From: Bifidobacterium imperatoris
GTDB taxonomy: Bacteria; Actinomycetota; Actinomycetes; Actinomycetales; Bifidobacteriaceae
NCBI RefSeq assembly: GCF_002860405.1
Contig: NZ_NMWV01000005.1
Coordinates: forward strand, 62,001-126,000
Length of the DNA stretch: 64,000 bases
Direction of reading: 5' to 3'
Of this stretch, positions 45,677-55,782 are shown in pieces. The notes under the pieces were generated by a model. The model searched no databases, was not told the DNA's origin, and saw only the letters and a program-made list of their open reading frames with translations. A program made the position numbers and the translations under genes. How positions within the stretch are numbered: position 1 is the first letter of the stretch; the number at the start of each line of letters is the position of its first letter.

Positions 45677-48250
45677 ATGACTGACGAGAAGGAACAAGCA
45701 TACGGCTCTTTGGGGCGTTTGGCGCCTGAATGGGATGGCGACGAGCGCGAACGTAACCTTACCGCCGATGATATTTACGAGCGGTTCTTCGGCTGGGTGA
45801 CAGATGTTAAAGGCATCGAACCGTGGCCGCATCAGGAGGAGGCCATTATGGACCTCCTTGCCGGAGACCATGTGATTTTGAATACACCGACCGGTTCCGG
45901 CAAATCCCTGGTGGCGCTTGGCATGCATTTTGCCGCTTTGTGCACGGGCCGTCGTTCGTATTACACGGCTCCCATTAAGGCGCTGGTTTCGGAGAAGTTC
46001 TTCGATCTGGTTGAGGTGTTTGGCCGTGACAATGTGGGCATGATTACCGGCGACAGCCACATCAATGCGGATGCGCCGATTATCTGCTGCACCGCTGAAA
46101 TTCTGGCCAATCAGGCGTTGCGTGAAGGCACGCACGCCGATGTGGGGCTCGTAGCGATGGATGAATTCCATTACTACGGTGACCCGGAGCGTGGCTGGGC
46201 ATGGCAAGTGCCGCTTTTGACGCTGCCGCAAACCCAGTTCCTGCTGATGAGCGCCACACTCGGCAATGTGGATGCCGTGGCGGATAAGCTCGCTGATTTG
46301 AACGACACCCCGGATGTGGATGTGATTGCCGATGCGCCGCGCCCGGTGCCGTTGAGCTACGAATACACGCTCGACCCGCTTGAGAAAACCGTGGAACTCG
46401 CCTTCCGCAACGGTGAAACCCCGATTTACGTGGTGCATTTCTCTCAGGATGCCGCTCTGGAAACCGCACAGGCGCTCGCATCCACCGGCGTATCCAGCAA
46501 GGAGCAGCGCCAGGCCATTGCGGAAGCCATTAAAGGCGTGAAATTCACGACGGCATTCGGCAAGATTCTGCAACGACTGCTGCGCACCGGCGTGGGCATT
46601 CATCATGCCGGCATGTTGCCGCGATACCGCCGACTGGTCGAACAGCTCGCCCAGCAAGGCCTTCTGCCGGTAATCTGCGGCACTGATACGCTTGGTGTGG
46701 GCATTAATGTGCCGATTCATTCGGTGGTGCTGACCGCATTGACTAAGTTCGATGGCTCCAAGATGCGCAGGCTCAGGGCCCGTGAATTCCATCAGATTGC
46801 AGGACGCGCCGGCCGTATGGGCTTCGATACAGAGGGTCTGGTTATTGCCGAGGCGCCCGAATATGAGATCGAAAACCAGAAGGCCATCGCCAAGGCTGGG
46901 GGAGACCCGAAGAAACTCAAGAAGATCAAGCGCAAGAAGGCACCCGAAGGTTTTGTGACGTGGAATGAGAACACGTTCAACAAACTCATTGACGCCGAGC
47001 CGGAAACCTTGGTGCCGCATCTGAAGATCACGCATTCGATGGTTTTGAACGAAGTGGCACAAGGTGGCGATGCGCGAGCCCGCGTGGAAGACCTCATCGA
47101 CGACAGTGCACAGACACCGGAGCAGAAGGAGCATCTGCACCAGCGTGCCGACGAGATTTTCCAAACCCTGTTCGACACCGAGGTGATTGAAACCGAAGAC
47201 CGCTCGGATGGTGGCAAGGATTATTACATGACCTTGGATATGCCGGACGACTTCGCGCTCGACCAGCCGCTTTCGCCATTCCTGCTCGCTGCGTTGGAAC
47301 TTCTGGACCCCGAGTCCGAGACCTATGCGCTGGACGTGATTTCAATGGCCGAAGCCACGCTGGAAGACCCGAAGCAGGTATTGCGCGCGCAGGAACGTCA
47401 GGCTCGAGACAAGGCGCTCGCAGACATGAAGGCGGATGGTCTCGATTACGACGAACGCATGGATAAGCTGCAGGAAATCACGTATCCGAAGCCGCTGGAA
47501 GACATGCTTGAATCCGCGTTCGACCAGTACCGTCACGATGTGCCGTGGGCGAACGATTATTATCTGAGCCCGAAATCGGTGGTGCGAGACATGGTGGAAA
47601 CCGCATCCGACTTCACCGGGTACATCGCGCGTTACAACATTGCCCGTTCGGAAGGCACGCTGTTGCGCTATCTTTCCGATGCATACCGTACGCTTGCTCG
47701 CACGGTTCCACCGGAAAAGCGCGACGAACAGTTGAAGGATATTATTTCCTGGCTGCGTGTGCTCGTGCGCTCCATTGATTCCTCGCTGGTGGATGAATGG
47801 GAGAATGCGGGTGACAATGCGGACCAGTCCGAGGCGGCTGCATCCCTGGCTGCGCCCGGCAAGAAGAATCAGGTGGTGGAAGATCGCCGTGGCCTGATCG
47901 TGCTGGTGAGGAACGCACTGTTCCGCCGTGTACAGCTGATGGATTTGGATGATCCGGACAAGCTCGGTGCCCTTGACAAGGACTGGGGCTATGGCGTGCA
48001 CGAATGGGAGGATGTGCTCGACGATTACTACGACGAGCACGAGTACGTGGGCATTTCCGCCAACGCCCGCTCGCCGAAACTGTTTATGCTGGACGACAGC
48101 CATGAACAGGATGAGCATACGTGGAAGGTTCGCCAGATTATCGATGACTCCGATGGCGATCACGACTGGGCCATCGAAGGCATCGTGGATCTCGACGCCA
48201 CCCAAGACACCGGCGAAGTGGTTTTCTACGACTACAAGGTCAGTAACTGA
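45677..48250 (+). CDS. SKI2-like DEAD/DEAH-box helicase (DUF3516 C-terminus)
   Basis: Superfamily-2 helicase of 857 aa, likely acting on RNA. N-terminal half: Walker A NTPTGSGKSLVALG, motif Ia TAPIKALVSEK, motif II DEFHYYGD (a D-E-F-H variant), motif III LMSATLGN; second RecA-like domain: GIHHAGMLPRYRRLVEQL, GTDTLGVGINVPI and QIAGRAGRMGFD. The C-terminal 400 residues match the actinobacterial DUF3516-type extension. Proteins of this class resemble archaeal/eukaryotic Mtr4/Ski2, although the bacterial role is not well defined. A short GAGG lies near the ATG. Confidence 0.92.
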   Translation: MTDEKEQAYGSLGRLAPEWDGDERERNLTADDIYERFFGWVTDVKGIEPWPHQEEAIMDLLAGDHVILNTPTGSGKSLVALGMHFAALCTGRRSYYTAPIKALVSEKFFDLVEVFGRDNVGMITGDSHINADAPIICCTAEILANQALREGTHADVGLVAMDEFHYYGDPERGWAWQVPLLTLPQTQFLLMSATLGNVDAVADKLADLNDTPDVDVIADAPRPVPLSYEYTLDPLEKTVELAFRNGETPIYVVHFSQDAALETAQALASTGVSSKEQRQAIAEAIKGVKFTTAFGKILQRLLRTGVGIHHAGMLPRYRRLVEQLAQQGLLPVICGTDTLGVGINVPIHSVVLTALTKFDGSKMRRLRAREFHQIAGRAGRMGFDTEGLVIAEAPEYEIENQKAIAKAGGDPKKLKKIKRKKAPEGFVTWNENTFNKLIDAEPETLVPHLKITHSMVLNEVAQGGDARARVEDLIDDSAQTPEQKEHLHQRADEIFQTLFDTEVIETEDRSDGGKDYYMTLDMPDDFALDQPLSPFLLAALELLDPESETYALDVISMAEATLEDPKQVLRAQERQARDKALADMKADGLDYDERMDKLQEITYPKPLEDMLESAFDQYRHDVPWANDYYLSPKSVVRDMVETASDFTGYIARYNIARSEGTLLRYLSDAYRTLARTVPPEKRDEQLKDIISWLRVLVRSIDSSLVDEWENAGDNADQSEAAASLAAPGKKNQVVEDRRGLIVLVRNALFRRVQLMDLDDPDKLGALDKDWGYGVHEWEDVLDDYYDEHEYVGISANARSPKLFMLDDSHEQDEHTWKVRQIIDDSDGDHDWAIEGIVDLDATQDTGEVVFYDYKVSN

Positions 48251-48263
48251 GGCCGATTCAATG

Positions 48264-48294
48264 TCGAACGCATGTTCGAATGCTGGAGTAGTAT
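48264..48294 (+). promoter_or_regulatory. SOS box (LexA operator) and promoter of rarA
   Basis: TCGAACGCATGTTCGA (48264-48279) matches the actinobacterial/Gram-positive LexA operator pattern CGAAC-N4-GTTCG with perfect arms. The -10-like TAGTAT (48289-48294) follows and ends 6 nt before the rarA ATG, so LexA would sit on the -35/spacer region and the message may be leaderless. Confidence 0.72.
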
Positions 48295-48300
48295 GCAAGT

Positions 48301-49680
48301 ATGACTGAGAATGATCTGTTTGGAGCGATGGATGCGCCGGAGTCGATGACTCGTCCGCTGGCTGTACGCATGAGGCCGCGCACGATCGACGAGGTCATCG
48401 GACAGAAGCATGTGCTGGGGGAGGGCAGCCCCTTGCGTCGCCTCGCCAATCCGGCCAGCCGCGGCAGCCTCACCGCTCCAAGCTCAGTGATTCTCTTCGG
48501 GCCTCCGGGCGTTGGCAAAACCACGCTCGCCACTATCGTGGCCGTCCAATCCGGCCGTGTATTCGAGGAACTTTCCGCAGTGACCTCCGGCGTCAAGGAC
48601 GTGCGCGACGTACTCAATCGAGCACATGAACGGCTGGTGGCCAAAGGCCAAGAAACCGTGCTGTTCATCGATGAGGTGCACCGTTTCTCTAAATCCCAGC
48701 AGGATGCTCTACTGCCAGCCGTGGAAAACCGTGATGTAACCTTCATCGGCGCCACCACCGAAAACCCCAGTTTCTCGGTCATCAAACCATTGCTGTCACG
48801 TTCGGTGGTGGTCAAACTCGAATCATTGGAGCCCGAACAGCTCACCGAACTGGTGCAACGAGCCCTTACCGATAAGCGCGGTCTCAAGGGCGAAGTCAAA
48901 GCCACGGACGAAGCCATTGCGGATATCGTGCGCATGGCCGGAGGAGACGCGCGTAAATCATTAACCATTCTTGAAGCGGCGGCTGGAGCGGTCACCGGAG
49001 ACGAAGCCCGCAAAAAAGGCGCGCGCAGGCCGATTATCACCCCTGAAGTAGTCGCCAATGTAATGGACACCGCCACCGTGCGTTACGACAAAGATGGTGA
49101 CGACCATTACGATGTGATTTCCGCATTCATCAAATCCATGCGTGGCAGCGACCCGGATGCGGCTATCCACTATCTTGCCCGTATGCTCAGGGCTGGTGAG
49201 GACCCGCGATTCATCGCCCGGCGCATCATGATTGCCGCCAGCGAAGAGGTCGGTATGGCCGCGCCGCAAATCTTGCAAGTCACCGTAGCCGCAGCACAGG
49301 CCGTAGCCTTAGTCGGTATGCCGGAAGCGCGCATTATTCTGGCCGAAGCCACCATCGCCGTAGCTACCGCACCAAAATCAAACGCCAGCTATAATGCCAT
49401 CAATCAGGCGCTTGCCGATGTGGACGCAGGCAAGATTGGTGCTGTTCCGCTGTATCTCAGGAATGCTCCCACCAAGCTGATGAAAGAATGGGGCAATCAT
49501 GAGGGATACAAGTACGCGCATGATTGGCCTGGTGCGGTGGCTCCGCAGGAATACATGCCCGAAATCCTGCGCGGTACGGAATACTATCATCCCAATGATC
49601 GCGGCTATGAGCATGAAGTGAGCCAGAGGCTTGCCAAAATACGTCCTATTCTGCATAGCGAAGGTGAGACCAAGGAGTAG
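48301..49680 (+). CDS. rarA: Replication-associated recombination protein RarA
   Basis: AAA+ ATPase of 459 aa (RarA/MgsA/WRNIP1 family) acting at stalled replication forks. Features: RPRTIDEVIGQKHVLG box, Walker A GPPGVGKTTLA (about 64), Walker B VLFIDEVHRFSKSQQDALLP, sensor 1 IGATTENPSF and the C-terminal tetramerisation domain with KSMRGSDPDAAIHYLARML. All typical and full length. A consensus SOS box in the promoter suggests LexA control. No Shine-Dalgarno sequence precedes the ATG. Confidence 0.95.
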   Translation: MTENDLFGAMDAPESMTRPLAVRMRPRTIDEVIGQKHVLGEGSPLRRLANPASRGSLTAPSSVILFGPPGVGKTTLATIVAVQSGRVFEELSAVTSGVKDVRDVLNRAHERLVAKGQETVLFIDEVHRFSKSQQDALLPAVENRDVTFIGATTENPSFSVIKPLLSRSVVVKLESLEPEQLTELVQRALTDKRGLKGEVKATDEAIADIVRMAGGDARKSLTILEAAAGAVTGDEARKKGARRPIITPEVVANVMDTATVRYDKDGDDHYDVISAFIKSMRGSDPDAAIHYLARMLRAGEDPRFIARRIMIAASEEVGMAAPQILQVTVAAAQAVALVGMPEARIILAEATIAVATAPKSNASYNAINQALADVDAGKIGAVPLYLRNAPTKLMKEWGNHEGYKYAHDWPGAVAPQEYMPEILRGTEYYHPNDRGYEHEVSQRLAKIRPILHSEGETKE

Positions 49681-49752
49681 GAGTAGAGTATTACAGAATG
49701 GTAAACGCCTGCGGTGTGGTTGGCGGCACAAGATAAGGAGTGTGAACAAAGC

Positions 49753-50469
49753 ATGGCGGTCATTTTCATTGTTGACGACGATCAGGCCATTGGCGAAATG
49801 CTCAGTCTGGTGCTGGAAAATGAGGGATTCCAAACAGTCACCTGCATGGATGGTTTGCGTGCTGTGGAAATGTTCCCCACAGTCAAGCCGGATTTGATTC
49901 TTCTTGACGTGATGCTTCCCGGCTTGGACGGCACCGAAGTGGCCCGTCGTATTCGTGAGACTTCCAACGTGCCAATCATCATGCTCACCGCAAAGTCGGA
50001 TACCACTGATGTTGTGGCTGGCCTTGAAGCAGGTGCCGACGATTACGTGCCCAAGCCATTCAAAGTGGCCGAACTACTTGCTCGAATCCGCGCTCGCTTC
50101 CGTATTGCGCGCCCCGCAGCAGCCGAGGAATCCGGCTCGTCGGCCAAGGACGCCACTACAAACCATATTGAACGTGGCGGCATCGTAATCGATCGCTTGG
50201 AGCATACGGCAACCAAGGACGGCAAGGATCTGGGGTTGACGCCAATGGAGTTCGAGCTGTTGTTCGTGCTCTCCAAAGCCGCAGGGGAGGCCATTAGCCG
50301 TTCCACGCTATTGCATGATGTCTGGGGATATGAGAGCTCCGGCGATACCCGTTTGGTGAATGTGCATGTGCAGCGTTTGCGCGCCAAGGTGGAGGACGAC
50401 CCCGAGAATCCGCAAATCATTCAAACGGTGCGCGGTATTGGCTACAAATACGTGACTCCTGAGAACTGA
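49753..50469 (+). CDS. mtrA: Response regulator MtrA
   Basis: OmpR-family regulator of 238 aa, first gene of the actinobacterial mtrA-mtrB-lpqB unit that links envelope state with division and wall metabolism. Receiver domain: acidic triplet D8-D10, phospho-acceptor Asp52 (ILLDVMLPGLDG), switch Thr in IMLTAKSD, Lys in YVPKPFK. DNA-binding winged helix at about 145-235 (LTPMEFELLFVLSKAAGEA, VHVQRLRAKVEDDP). A spacer of about 25 residues rich in Ser/Ala links them. AAGGAG lies about 13 nt upstream of the ATG. Confidence 0.95.
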   Translation: MAVIFIVDDDQAIGEMLSLVLENEGFQTVTCMDGLRAVEMFPTVKPDLILLDVMLPGLDGTEVARRIRETSNVPIIMLTAKSDTTDVVAGLEAGADDYVPKPFKVAELLARIRARFRIARPAAAEESGSSAKDATTNHIERGGIVIDRLEHTATKDGKDLGLTPMEFELLFVLSKAAGEAISRSTLLHDVWGYESSGDTRLVNVHVQRLRAKVEDDPENPQIIQTVRGIGYKYVTPEN

Positions 50470-50471
50470 TC

Positions 50472-52268
50472 GTGACTGATTCGGCACCATTGCAAACCCC
50501 GGAGACCTCACCTAAGACACGCACCACGTTGGTCATGCCTCACCACAGCTTCCGTTTCAGCTTCAGACGGTTGCTCAGGCATGGGCGTTCCGAAGTACGC
50601 CGCTCACTGCAGGCTCGAACCGTGGCCCTGACAGTGCTGCTCACCTTGTCTGTGGTCATTGTGTTCTCTATGGTTTCGATGATTTCGGTGCGCGCGTCAC
50701 TGCTTACGCAAACCACATCCCAGTCTCAAGCGGATTTCTCCAATATGGTGGAGCAGGCGCAAACCGGTTTGGATGCCTCTGATGCCACCACCACGGTGCA
50801 GATTCAGCAGCTTGTCAATGATTTGGCCTCGAACCTGCAATCCGACGGTGCCTCCAATCTGGTGGGCGTGTATATGTGGAGCCGAGAATCCACTGCGCGT
50901 TCCATCATTCCTATTTCCACCGAGCCTACATATGAGGACATCATCACCGCCGATATGCATTCCGCAGTGGCCTCCGATGTGGACGGCAATGTGTTCTATC
51001 AGCCGGTGAATCTGCCCAGCGCCTCTGATGCATGGAATGGGCACACGCCAGGTGCCGTGCTGGGCACGGTATTGGACTATGGCGTAGCCGGGAATCTGGA
51101 ATTCTTCGCTGTATACTCCTATGCGCTGCAACAGCAGTCGCTGACGCAGATTCAGCTCAGTCTGCTGGCTGTTTGCGCACTGCTTTCCATAGCGGTAGGC
51201 GTGGTGATGTGGATGGTGATTCGCGGCATCGTTCGCCCGGTGGAGCATGTGGCGTATGCGGCGGAAACCTTGGCATCTGGCAACCTCGATACGCGCGTAG
51301 AAGTGAATCGCAAGGATGAGCTTGGTGTGCTGCAGCGTTCGTTCAATGGCATGGCTGATTCATTGAATCAGAAAATCGATCAGCTTGAGGAGGCCAGTGC
51401 CTCGCAGAAACGGTTCGTCTCCGATGTGAGCCATGAGCTACGTACCCCAGTGACCACTATGCGTATGGCTTCCGATTTGCTGGAAATGAAAAAAGATGAT
51501 TTTGATCCGGCAACGAAGCGCACGGTTGAACTGCTGTCCGGTCAGATTAATCGTTTCCAGGATTTGCTCGCCGACCTATTGGAAATCTCCCGATACGACG
51601 CTGGCTATGCCGCATTGGATTTGGTGGACGCTGATATGCGCGATCCAGTGAACGATGCTGTCGAACAGGTGACTGGTATTGCGGCGGCCAAACATGTGGA
51701 TATTCGTGCCATGCTGCCCAATGTGCAGGTGCTCGCCAAAGTCGATGCTCGCCGTGTGACCCGTATCGTTCGCAATCTTTTGGCCAATGCGGTTGATTTC
51801 GCTGAAGACAAACCCATTGATGTGCGCATTGCAGCCAATCGCAAGGCCGTGGTCATCAGCGTGCGAGACTACGGTGTAGGCATGGATGCGAACACTGTGG
51901 TCCATGTGTTCGACCGATTCTGGCGAGGCGACCCATCTCGCTCCCGCATCACCGGAGGAACTGGTCTGGGCCTGTCTATTTCCATGACCGATGCGCTCTT
52001 GCATCACGGTTCAATTCGTGTGCGCTCGGCATTGGGAAAGGGCACATGGTTCTTGGTGATGCTGCCACGCGATCCTCTGAACGGAAGAGTGCCAGATGGT
52101 GATCTTCCCCTCACTTTCGCTAGTGAGGCACCGGATGATTTCTCGATTTCCGGTGGATTCGGTGTGGCGGAAAGTCCGGTTGCAGAGCGCAGCAATGCGG
52201 TAGCCATCGCGTCATCCGCTCAGGATAATGGCGCGCATACAACCGATGATGAGGATGGTGACGAATGA
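50472..52268 (+). CDS. mtrB: Sensor histidine kinase MtrB
   Basis: Membrane kinase of 598 aa partnering MtrA. Two helices (about 55-78 and 223-248) flank an extracytoplasmic domain; a HAMP domain follows (about 250-300), then the dimerisation domain with His321 in [14 protein letters not shown], and the ATPase with N-box [16 protein letters not shown]1 DYGVGMD and G2 [11 protein letters not shown]-terminal tail of about 60 residues is acidic and unconserved. The GTG start lies 2 bp after the mtrA stop. The stop overlaps lpqB as ATGA. Confidence 0.95.
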   Translation: MTDSAPLQTPETSPKTRTTLVMPHHSFRFSFRRLLRHGRSEVRRSLQARTVALTVLLTLSVVIVFSMVSMISVRASLLTQTTSQSQADFSNMVEQAQTGLDASDATTTVQIQQLVNDLASNLQSDGASNLVGVYMWSRESTARSIIPISTEPTYEDIITADMHSAVASDVDGNVFYQPVNLPSASDAWNGHTPGAVLGTVLDYGVAGNLEFFAVYSYALQQQSLTQIQLSLLAVCALLSIAVGVVMWMVIRGIVRPVEHVAYAAETLASGNLDTRVEVNRKDELGVLQRSFNGMADSLNQKIDQLEEASASQKRFVSDVSHELRTPVTTMRMASDLLEMKKDDFDPATKRTVELLSGQINRFQDLLADLLEISRYDAGYAALDLVDADMRDPVNDAVEQVTGIAAAKHVDIRAMLPNVQVLAKVDARRVTRIVRNLLANAVDFAEDKPIDVRIAANRKAVVISVRDYGVGMDANTVVHVFDRFWRGDPSRSRITGGTGLGLSISMTDALLHHGSIRVRSALGKGTWFLVMLPRDPLNGRVPDGDLPLTFASEAPDDFSISGGFGVAESPVAERSNAVAIASSAQDNGAHTTDDEDGDE

Positions 52269-53995
52269 AAGACAAGCGCATACGGTCCATCGTCGCCTCC
52301 ATTGCAGCGTTTCTATGCACAGCGGTTTTGACCGCCTGCTCAAGCCCATTCGCCTTACCGACCAGCGGCAGCGTTCAGACGCTCGCCCCGGTGCAGCAGC
52401 AGACTCAGCGCGTGTATACCAATCCACAAGGGCCCAATGATGATGCGCAGCCAGAAAGCATCGTTGAAGGTTTTTATGATGCCATGCCGGCTGGCGTGCA
52501 GTCGGATGGGTACCGTGTGGCCCGTGAATTCCTTACATCCTCAGCCTCTACCACATGGAATGGTGATGGCTCCGCAGTGATTTACAGCGGCACTCCTGAT
52601 TTTCGCCGCCGTGCCAACACAATGACCGCTCCGCAAGGCGCGGAAAGCTCGCTCATCGTAGAAGTGAACGTGCAAGTGGTAGGCACACTGGATTCACACG
52701 GTTCGTATACGCCAGTGCATGATACGCAATCTCGAAAACTGTCGTACACGTTGATCAAGCGCAAAGGGCAGTGGCGTATTTCCTCGCTGGAAAACGGAGT
52801 GGTGATTTCCACTGCGGATTTCGATCAGGTGTTCCGACAGGTTTCCGTCTATCAGGTGGCTTCCTCCGGCAAACAATTAGTGCCGGACGTGCGTTGGCTG
52901 AGCTGGCGCAATTGGCGTACTCAGGCGGTACGTGAAGTATTGGGCAATGCACCAAGCTGGCTGAAGGATGCAGTGAAGGAATCCGGCGCGAATACGGTGT
53001 CTTTGGCCGTTGATTCAGTGCCGGTACAAGACAGTTCGGTGGAAGTCAGCCTTACTCGAGGCATCAATGCACTCAGTGACGAAGACCGTGGCATGCTGGT
53101 GCATCGCATCAGATTGACGCTGGGCGACGGTAATTCGGGATATAGCCTGAAGGTGACCGGCGATGGCGTTGATTATTCGGATGCCGATTCGAATATCAAG
53201 CTCGACGCTGATCAGCCGGCGGTAGGTGTGTATACGTTGACCGGTGGGCATGTGGTTTCGCTGTCCAGCTCCAGTCCGCTGCGCGTGGGTGACGCTTCTG
53301 GGTTTGATGATGCGCTCGGATTCACGTTCTCCACCAACGGAGGAGCGGTACTGCAGGCGGACGGTGTTGTGAAATGCTTGGATGCAGGCGGCGGTTCCTG
53401 CGGCACGTTGTTCGGTAATGCTCGCGTGCGCTCGATAACAGCCGGCTTGAACGGTGAAGTGTGGGCGGTCAGCAAGGATGGCAAGGCTCTGTATGTCTAT
53501 CGCAATGAGAAATCCATAAAACTGGACATACCGTGGCTGGATGACGGGGGAGTGGTGACTTCCGTGAACGTATCCACCGAAGGCTCGCGTTTGGCGGTGG
53601 CCATCAATGGTGGCTCGTTGAGTGGTGTGGCGATTACCGGCATTGTGCGCGATGCCAATAACGATGTCATCGGATTGAGTAAAGCGGCGGCGCAGGTAAG
53701 CCGAACGCAGAATGTGGCCATGCTTTCGTTCTATAACGATTTGAATCTCGTGTACGCCACTTCGGCGCCTCAGGATGGAGCCCAGCAGAGTGCATATCGC
53801 CAGATTGTGCCCGGTCCTGATACTGTACAGCGACTACCTGAAGGCACGATAGTATCGATGGCTTCGGGCCAGATCAGCCTGTATCGCCGTTTGGCCGTGC
53901 TCGATGACACTGGTACCGTGCGTTCGGTTTCCGGCTCTTTGGATGGCTCCTGGTCTATTGCGGATAGTCAGGTTACCGCGCTTGGCTCGCAATGA
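52265..53995 (+). CDS. lpqB: Lipoprotein LpqB
   Basis: Exported lipoprotein (576 aa) modulating MtrB. Signal peptide with lipobox LTAC (Cys25) followed by [14 protein letters not shown] GerMN domain is near 225-320 ([20 protein letters not shown] in part) and the C-terminal 250 residues form a beta-propeller-like LpqB domain. ATGA overlap with mtrB shows the three genes are translationally coupled, the usual actinobacterial order. Ends before a hairpin shared with the convergent small gene. Confidence 0.93.
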   Translation: MKDKRIRSIVASIAAFLCTAVLTACSSPFALPTSGSVQTLAPVQQQTQRVYTNPQGPNDDAQPESIVEGFYDAMPAGVQSDGYRVAREFLTSSASTTWNGDGSAVIYSGTPDFRRRANTMTAPQGAESSLIVEVNVQVVGTLDSHGSYTPVHDTQSRKLSYTLIKRKGQWRISSLENGVVISTADFDQVFRQVSVYQVASSGKQLVPDVRWLSWRNWRTQAVREVLGNAPSWLKDAVKESGANTVSLAVDSVPVQDSSVEVSLTRGINALSDEDRGMLVHRIRLTLGDGNSGYSLKVTGDGVDYSDADSNIKLDADQPAVGVYTLTGGHVVSLSSSSPLRVGDASGFDDALGFTFSTNGGAVLQADGVVKCLDAGGGSCGTLFGNARVRSITAGLNGEVWAVSKDGKALYVYRNEKSIKLDIPWLDDGGVVTSVNVSTEGSRLAVAINGGSLSGVAITGIVRDANNDVIGLSKAAAQVSRTQNVAMLSFYNDLNLVYATSAPQDGAQQSAYRQIVPGPDTVQRLPEGTIVSMASGQISLYRRLAVLDDTGTVRSVSGSLDGSWSIADSQVTALGSQ

Positions 53996-54035
53996 TTCGT
54001 GTTGTGCGCATTGTTCGCATACATATAAAGATATG

Positions 54036-54066
54036 AAAAACTCCCGTACGCTTAGCGCGCGGGAGT
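54036..54066. terminator. Terminator between lpqB and the small convergent gene
   Basis: Stem ACTCCCG/CGGGAGT (7 bp) with a GC-rich loop able to pair further. TTTTTC follows on the minus strand and ATTTC on the plus strand, so it may serve both genes. Confidence 0.8.
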
Positions 54067-54096
54067 ATTTCATATGCTGACAGGGTGTCAGACAGA

Positions 54097-54369
54097 TCAG
54101 ATGCCGCCGTATTCCTTCTTGAACAGTTCGGCCGGCACTTCGGAGTTCATCGGAACCTCATAAATGAGGTATGCCATGTTGAACGGGATGTTGAACAGGT
54201 GACGGGTCACGCCGTACTCTTCCTTGGTGCCCAGGAAGTTGAAGTTATCCGGGCATTCCGGCTCCCACTTGGCCAGAAGCTTGGCGGCATCGCCGATAGT
54301 GGCGGCCACGCCGGCCAGCTGCTTCACACCCTCCACCTGCTTGATGATAAGAAACACGGTCTTCTGCAT
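54097..54369 (-). CDS. Small conserved-looking hypothetical protein
   Basis: Protein of 90 aa without signal peptide or membrane helix. It starts MQKTVFLIIKQVEGVKQLAG and ends LFKKEYGGI, with an even mix of hydrophobic and charged residues compatible with a compact alpha/beta fold. A good ribosome binding site (AAAGGG, 5 nt before ATG), a downstream terminator and codon use like its neighbours support a real gene. I do not recognise the family; context (after lpqB, before fruE) gives no clue. Confidence 0.75.
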   Translation of the reverse strand: MQKTVFLIIKQVEGVKQLAGVAATIGDAAKLLAKWEPECPDNFNFLGTKEEYGVTRHLFNIPFNMAYLIYEVPMNSEVPAELFKKEYGGI

Positions 54370-54508
54370 AGTTACCCTTTCTGTATACCTGTAGCAACGG
54401 CCTTGTCGCTCGGTTGACGAGCGGCATTGCCGCTATGCAACCAACTACCATTATGGTTGATAAATGGCCGTAATCCGCCGAGTTTCGCCCATCTGAACGC
54501 ACTGTTAT

Positions 54509-54540
54509 CAAAACGTTATAGACCTGTTATCAAACTGTTA
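54509..54540. promoter_or_regulatory. Candidate LacI-type operators upstream of fruE
   Basis: CAAAACGTTA (54509-54518) and CAAACTGTTA (54531-54540) are 22 bp apart, two helical turns. The first shares AAAACGTTAT with sites before the alpha-galactosidase (59724) and LacI genes (63649). Confidence 0.5.
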
Positions 54541-54655
54541 CCGCTCACGATTGAACATCAGACCTGTTCGTTCCATACTTAAGACTGTCGATGACATGAA
54601 GTCATCAATGTGGATGGATGGACATCCAGAGAACACTGCTCGAGGAGGAGTATTC

Positions 54656-55636
54656 ATGAAGAATTGGAAGAAAGCTATTGCTCTCGTTGCTTCCGCTGCT
54701 GCATTGGTAAGTGTTGCGGCTTGTGGTTCCAGCAGCGCTGGTGGCAACAACGATGGCAAGAAGACCGTCGGCTTCGTGGCCGTTGGTCCTGAGGGCGGCT
54801 TCCGTACCGCTAACGAGAACGACATCAAGTCCGCATTCAAGGATGCAGGCTTCGATCTGGTCTACTCCCCGACTCAGAACAACGATCAGCAGAAGCAGAT
54901 TCAGGCTTTCAACAAGTTCGTGAACGACGAAGTTGACGCCATCATCCTGTCTTCCACTGAGGATTCCGGTTGGGATGACTCCCTGAAGAAGGCCGCTGAG
55001 GCTGAGATTCCGGTCTTCACCGTGGATCGTAACGTGTCCGTCAAGGATGCCGATGCTAAGAAGGCTATCGTCTCCCACATTGGACCGTCCAACGAATGGG
55101 CCGGCCAGCAGGCTGCTGAGTTCGTGAATAAGAGCTTCCCGGACGGCGCCAACGGCTTCATCCTGGAAGGCCCTGCAGGCCTGTCCGTGGTGAAGGATCG
55201 TGGCACCGGCTGGTCCGACAAGGTTGCTTCCAACATCAAGGTGCTTGAGTCCCAGTCCGCTAACTGGTCCACTGATGAGGCCAAGACCGTGACCGCTGGT
55301 CTGCTCGACAAGTACAAGTCCGAGAACCCGCAGTTCATCTTCGCCCAGAACGATGAGATGGGCCTCGGTGCCGCTCAGGCTGTTGACGCTGCCGGCCTCA
55401 AGGGCAAGGTCAAGATCATCACCATCGACGGTACTAAGAACGCTCTGCAGGCTCTGGTTGACGGTGACCTCTCCTACGTGATCGAGTACAACCCGATCTT
55501 CGGTAAGGAAACCGCTCAGGCTGTCAAGGATTACCTGGATGGCAAGAAGGTTGAGAAGGACATCCAGATCGAGTCCAAGACCTTCGACGCCGCCAGCGCC
55601 AAGGAAGCTCTGGACAACAACTCCCGCGCTTACTGA
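54656..55636 (+). CDS. fruE: Fructose ABC transporter substrate-binding lipoprotein
   Basis: Lipid-anchored sugar receptor of 326 aa. Signal peptide with lipobox VAAC (Cys23), then a periplasmic-binding-protein type I fold: KTVGFVAVGPEGGFR, QNNDQQKQIQAFNKFV, AIILSSTEDSGWDD and later FAQNDEMGLGAAQAVDAAGLKG. First of four genes in the order binding protein, double ATPase, two permeases, which together match FruEKFG of B. longum, shown in the literature to import fructose and related pentoses/hexoses. GAGGAGGAG precedes the ATG. The codon bias is very strong, as in highly expressed genes. A stable hairpin follows before fruK. Confidence 0.9.
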   Translation: MKNWKKAIALVASAAALVSVAACGSSSAGGNNDGKKTVGFVAVGPEGGFRTANENDIKSAFKDAGFDLVYSPTQNNDQQKQIQAFNKFVNDEVDAIILSSTEDSGWDDSLKKAAEAEIPVFTVDRNVSVKDADAKKAIVSHIGPSNEWAGQQAAEFVNKSFPDGANGFILEGPAGLSVVKDRGTGWSDKVASNIKVLESQSANWSTDEAKTVTAGLLDKYKSENPQFIFAQNDEMGLGAAQAVDAAGLKGKVKIITIDGTKNALQALVDGDLSYVIEYNPIFGKETAQAVKDYLDGKKVEKDIQIESKTFDAASAKEALDNNSRAY

Positions 55637-55677
55637 TAGCACGGCTGCTCAACACTGATAACTGAACTGAACTCGTA

Positions 55678-55720
55678 GTGATGGTGTGAGAAGGAAAACA
55701 TGCTCCTTCCACACCATCAC
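55678..55720 (+). other. Intercistronic hairpin between fruE and fruK
   Basis: Stem of 11 bp (GTGATGGTGTG with its complement ending at 55720) plus 6 bp inner pairing across one bulge, loop of 8 nt. There is no T-tract, so it probably protects the fruE message or partially attenuates, giving more receptor than membrane parts. Confidence 0.7.
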
Positions 55721-55782
55721 TCATGTTCGGCCCAAATATCACAAAACGATAACAAAAATTCCTTCTCGTTTAAGGCAAAGAC

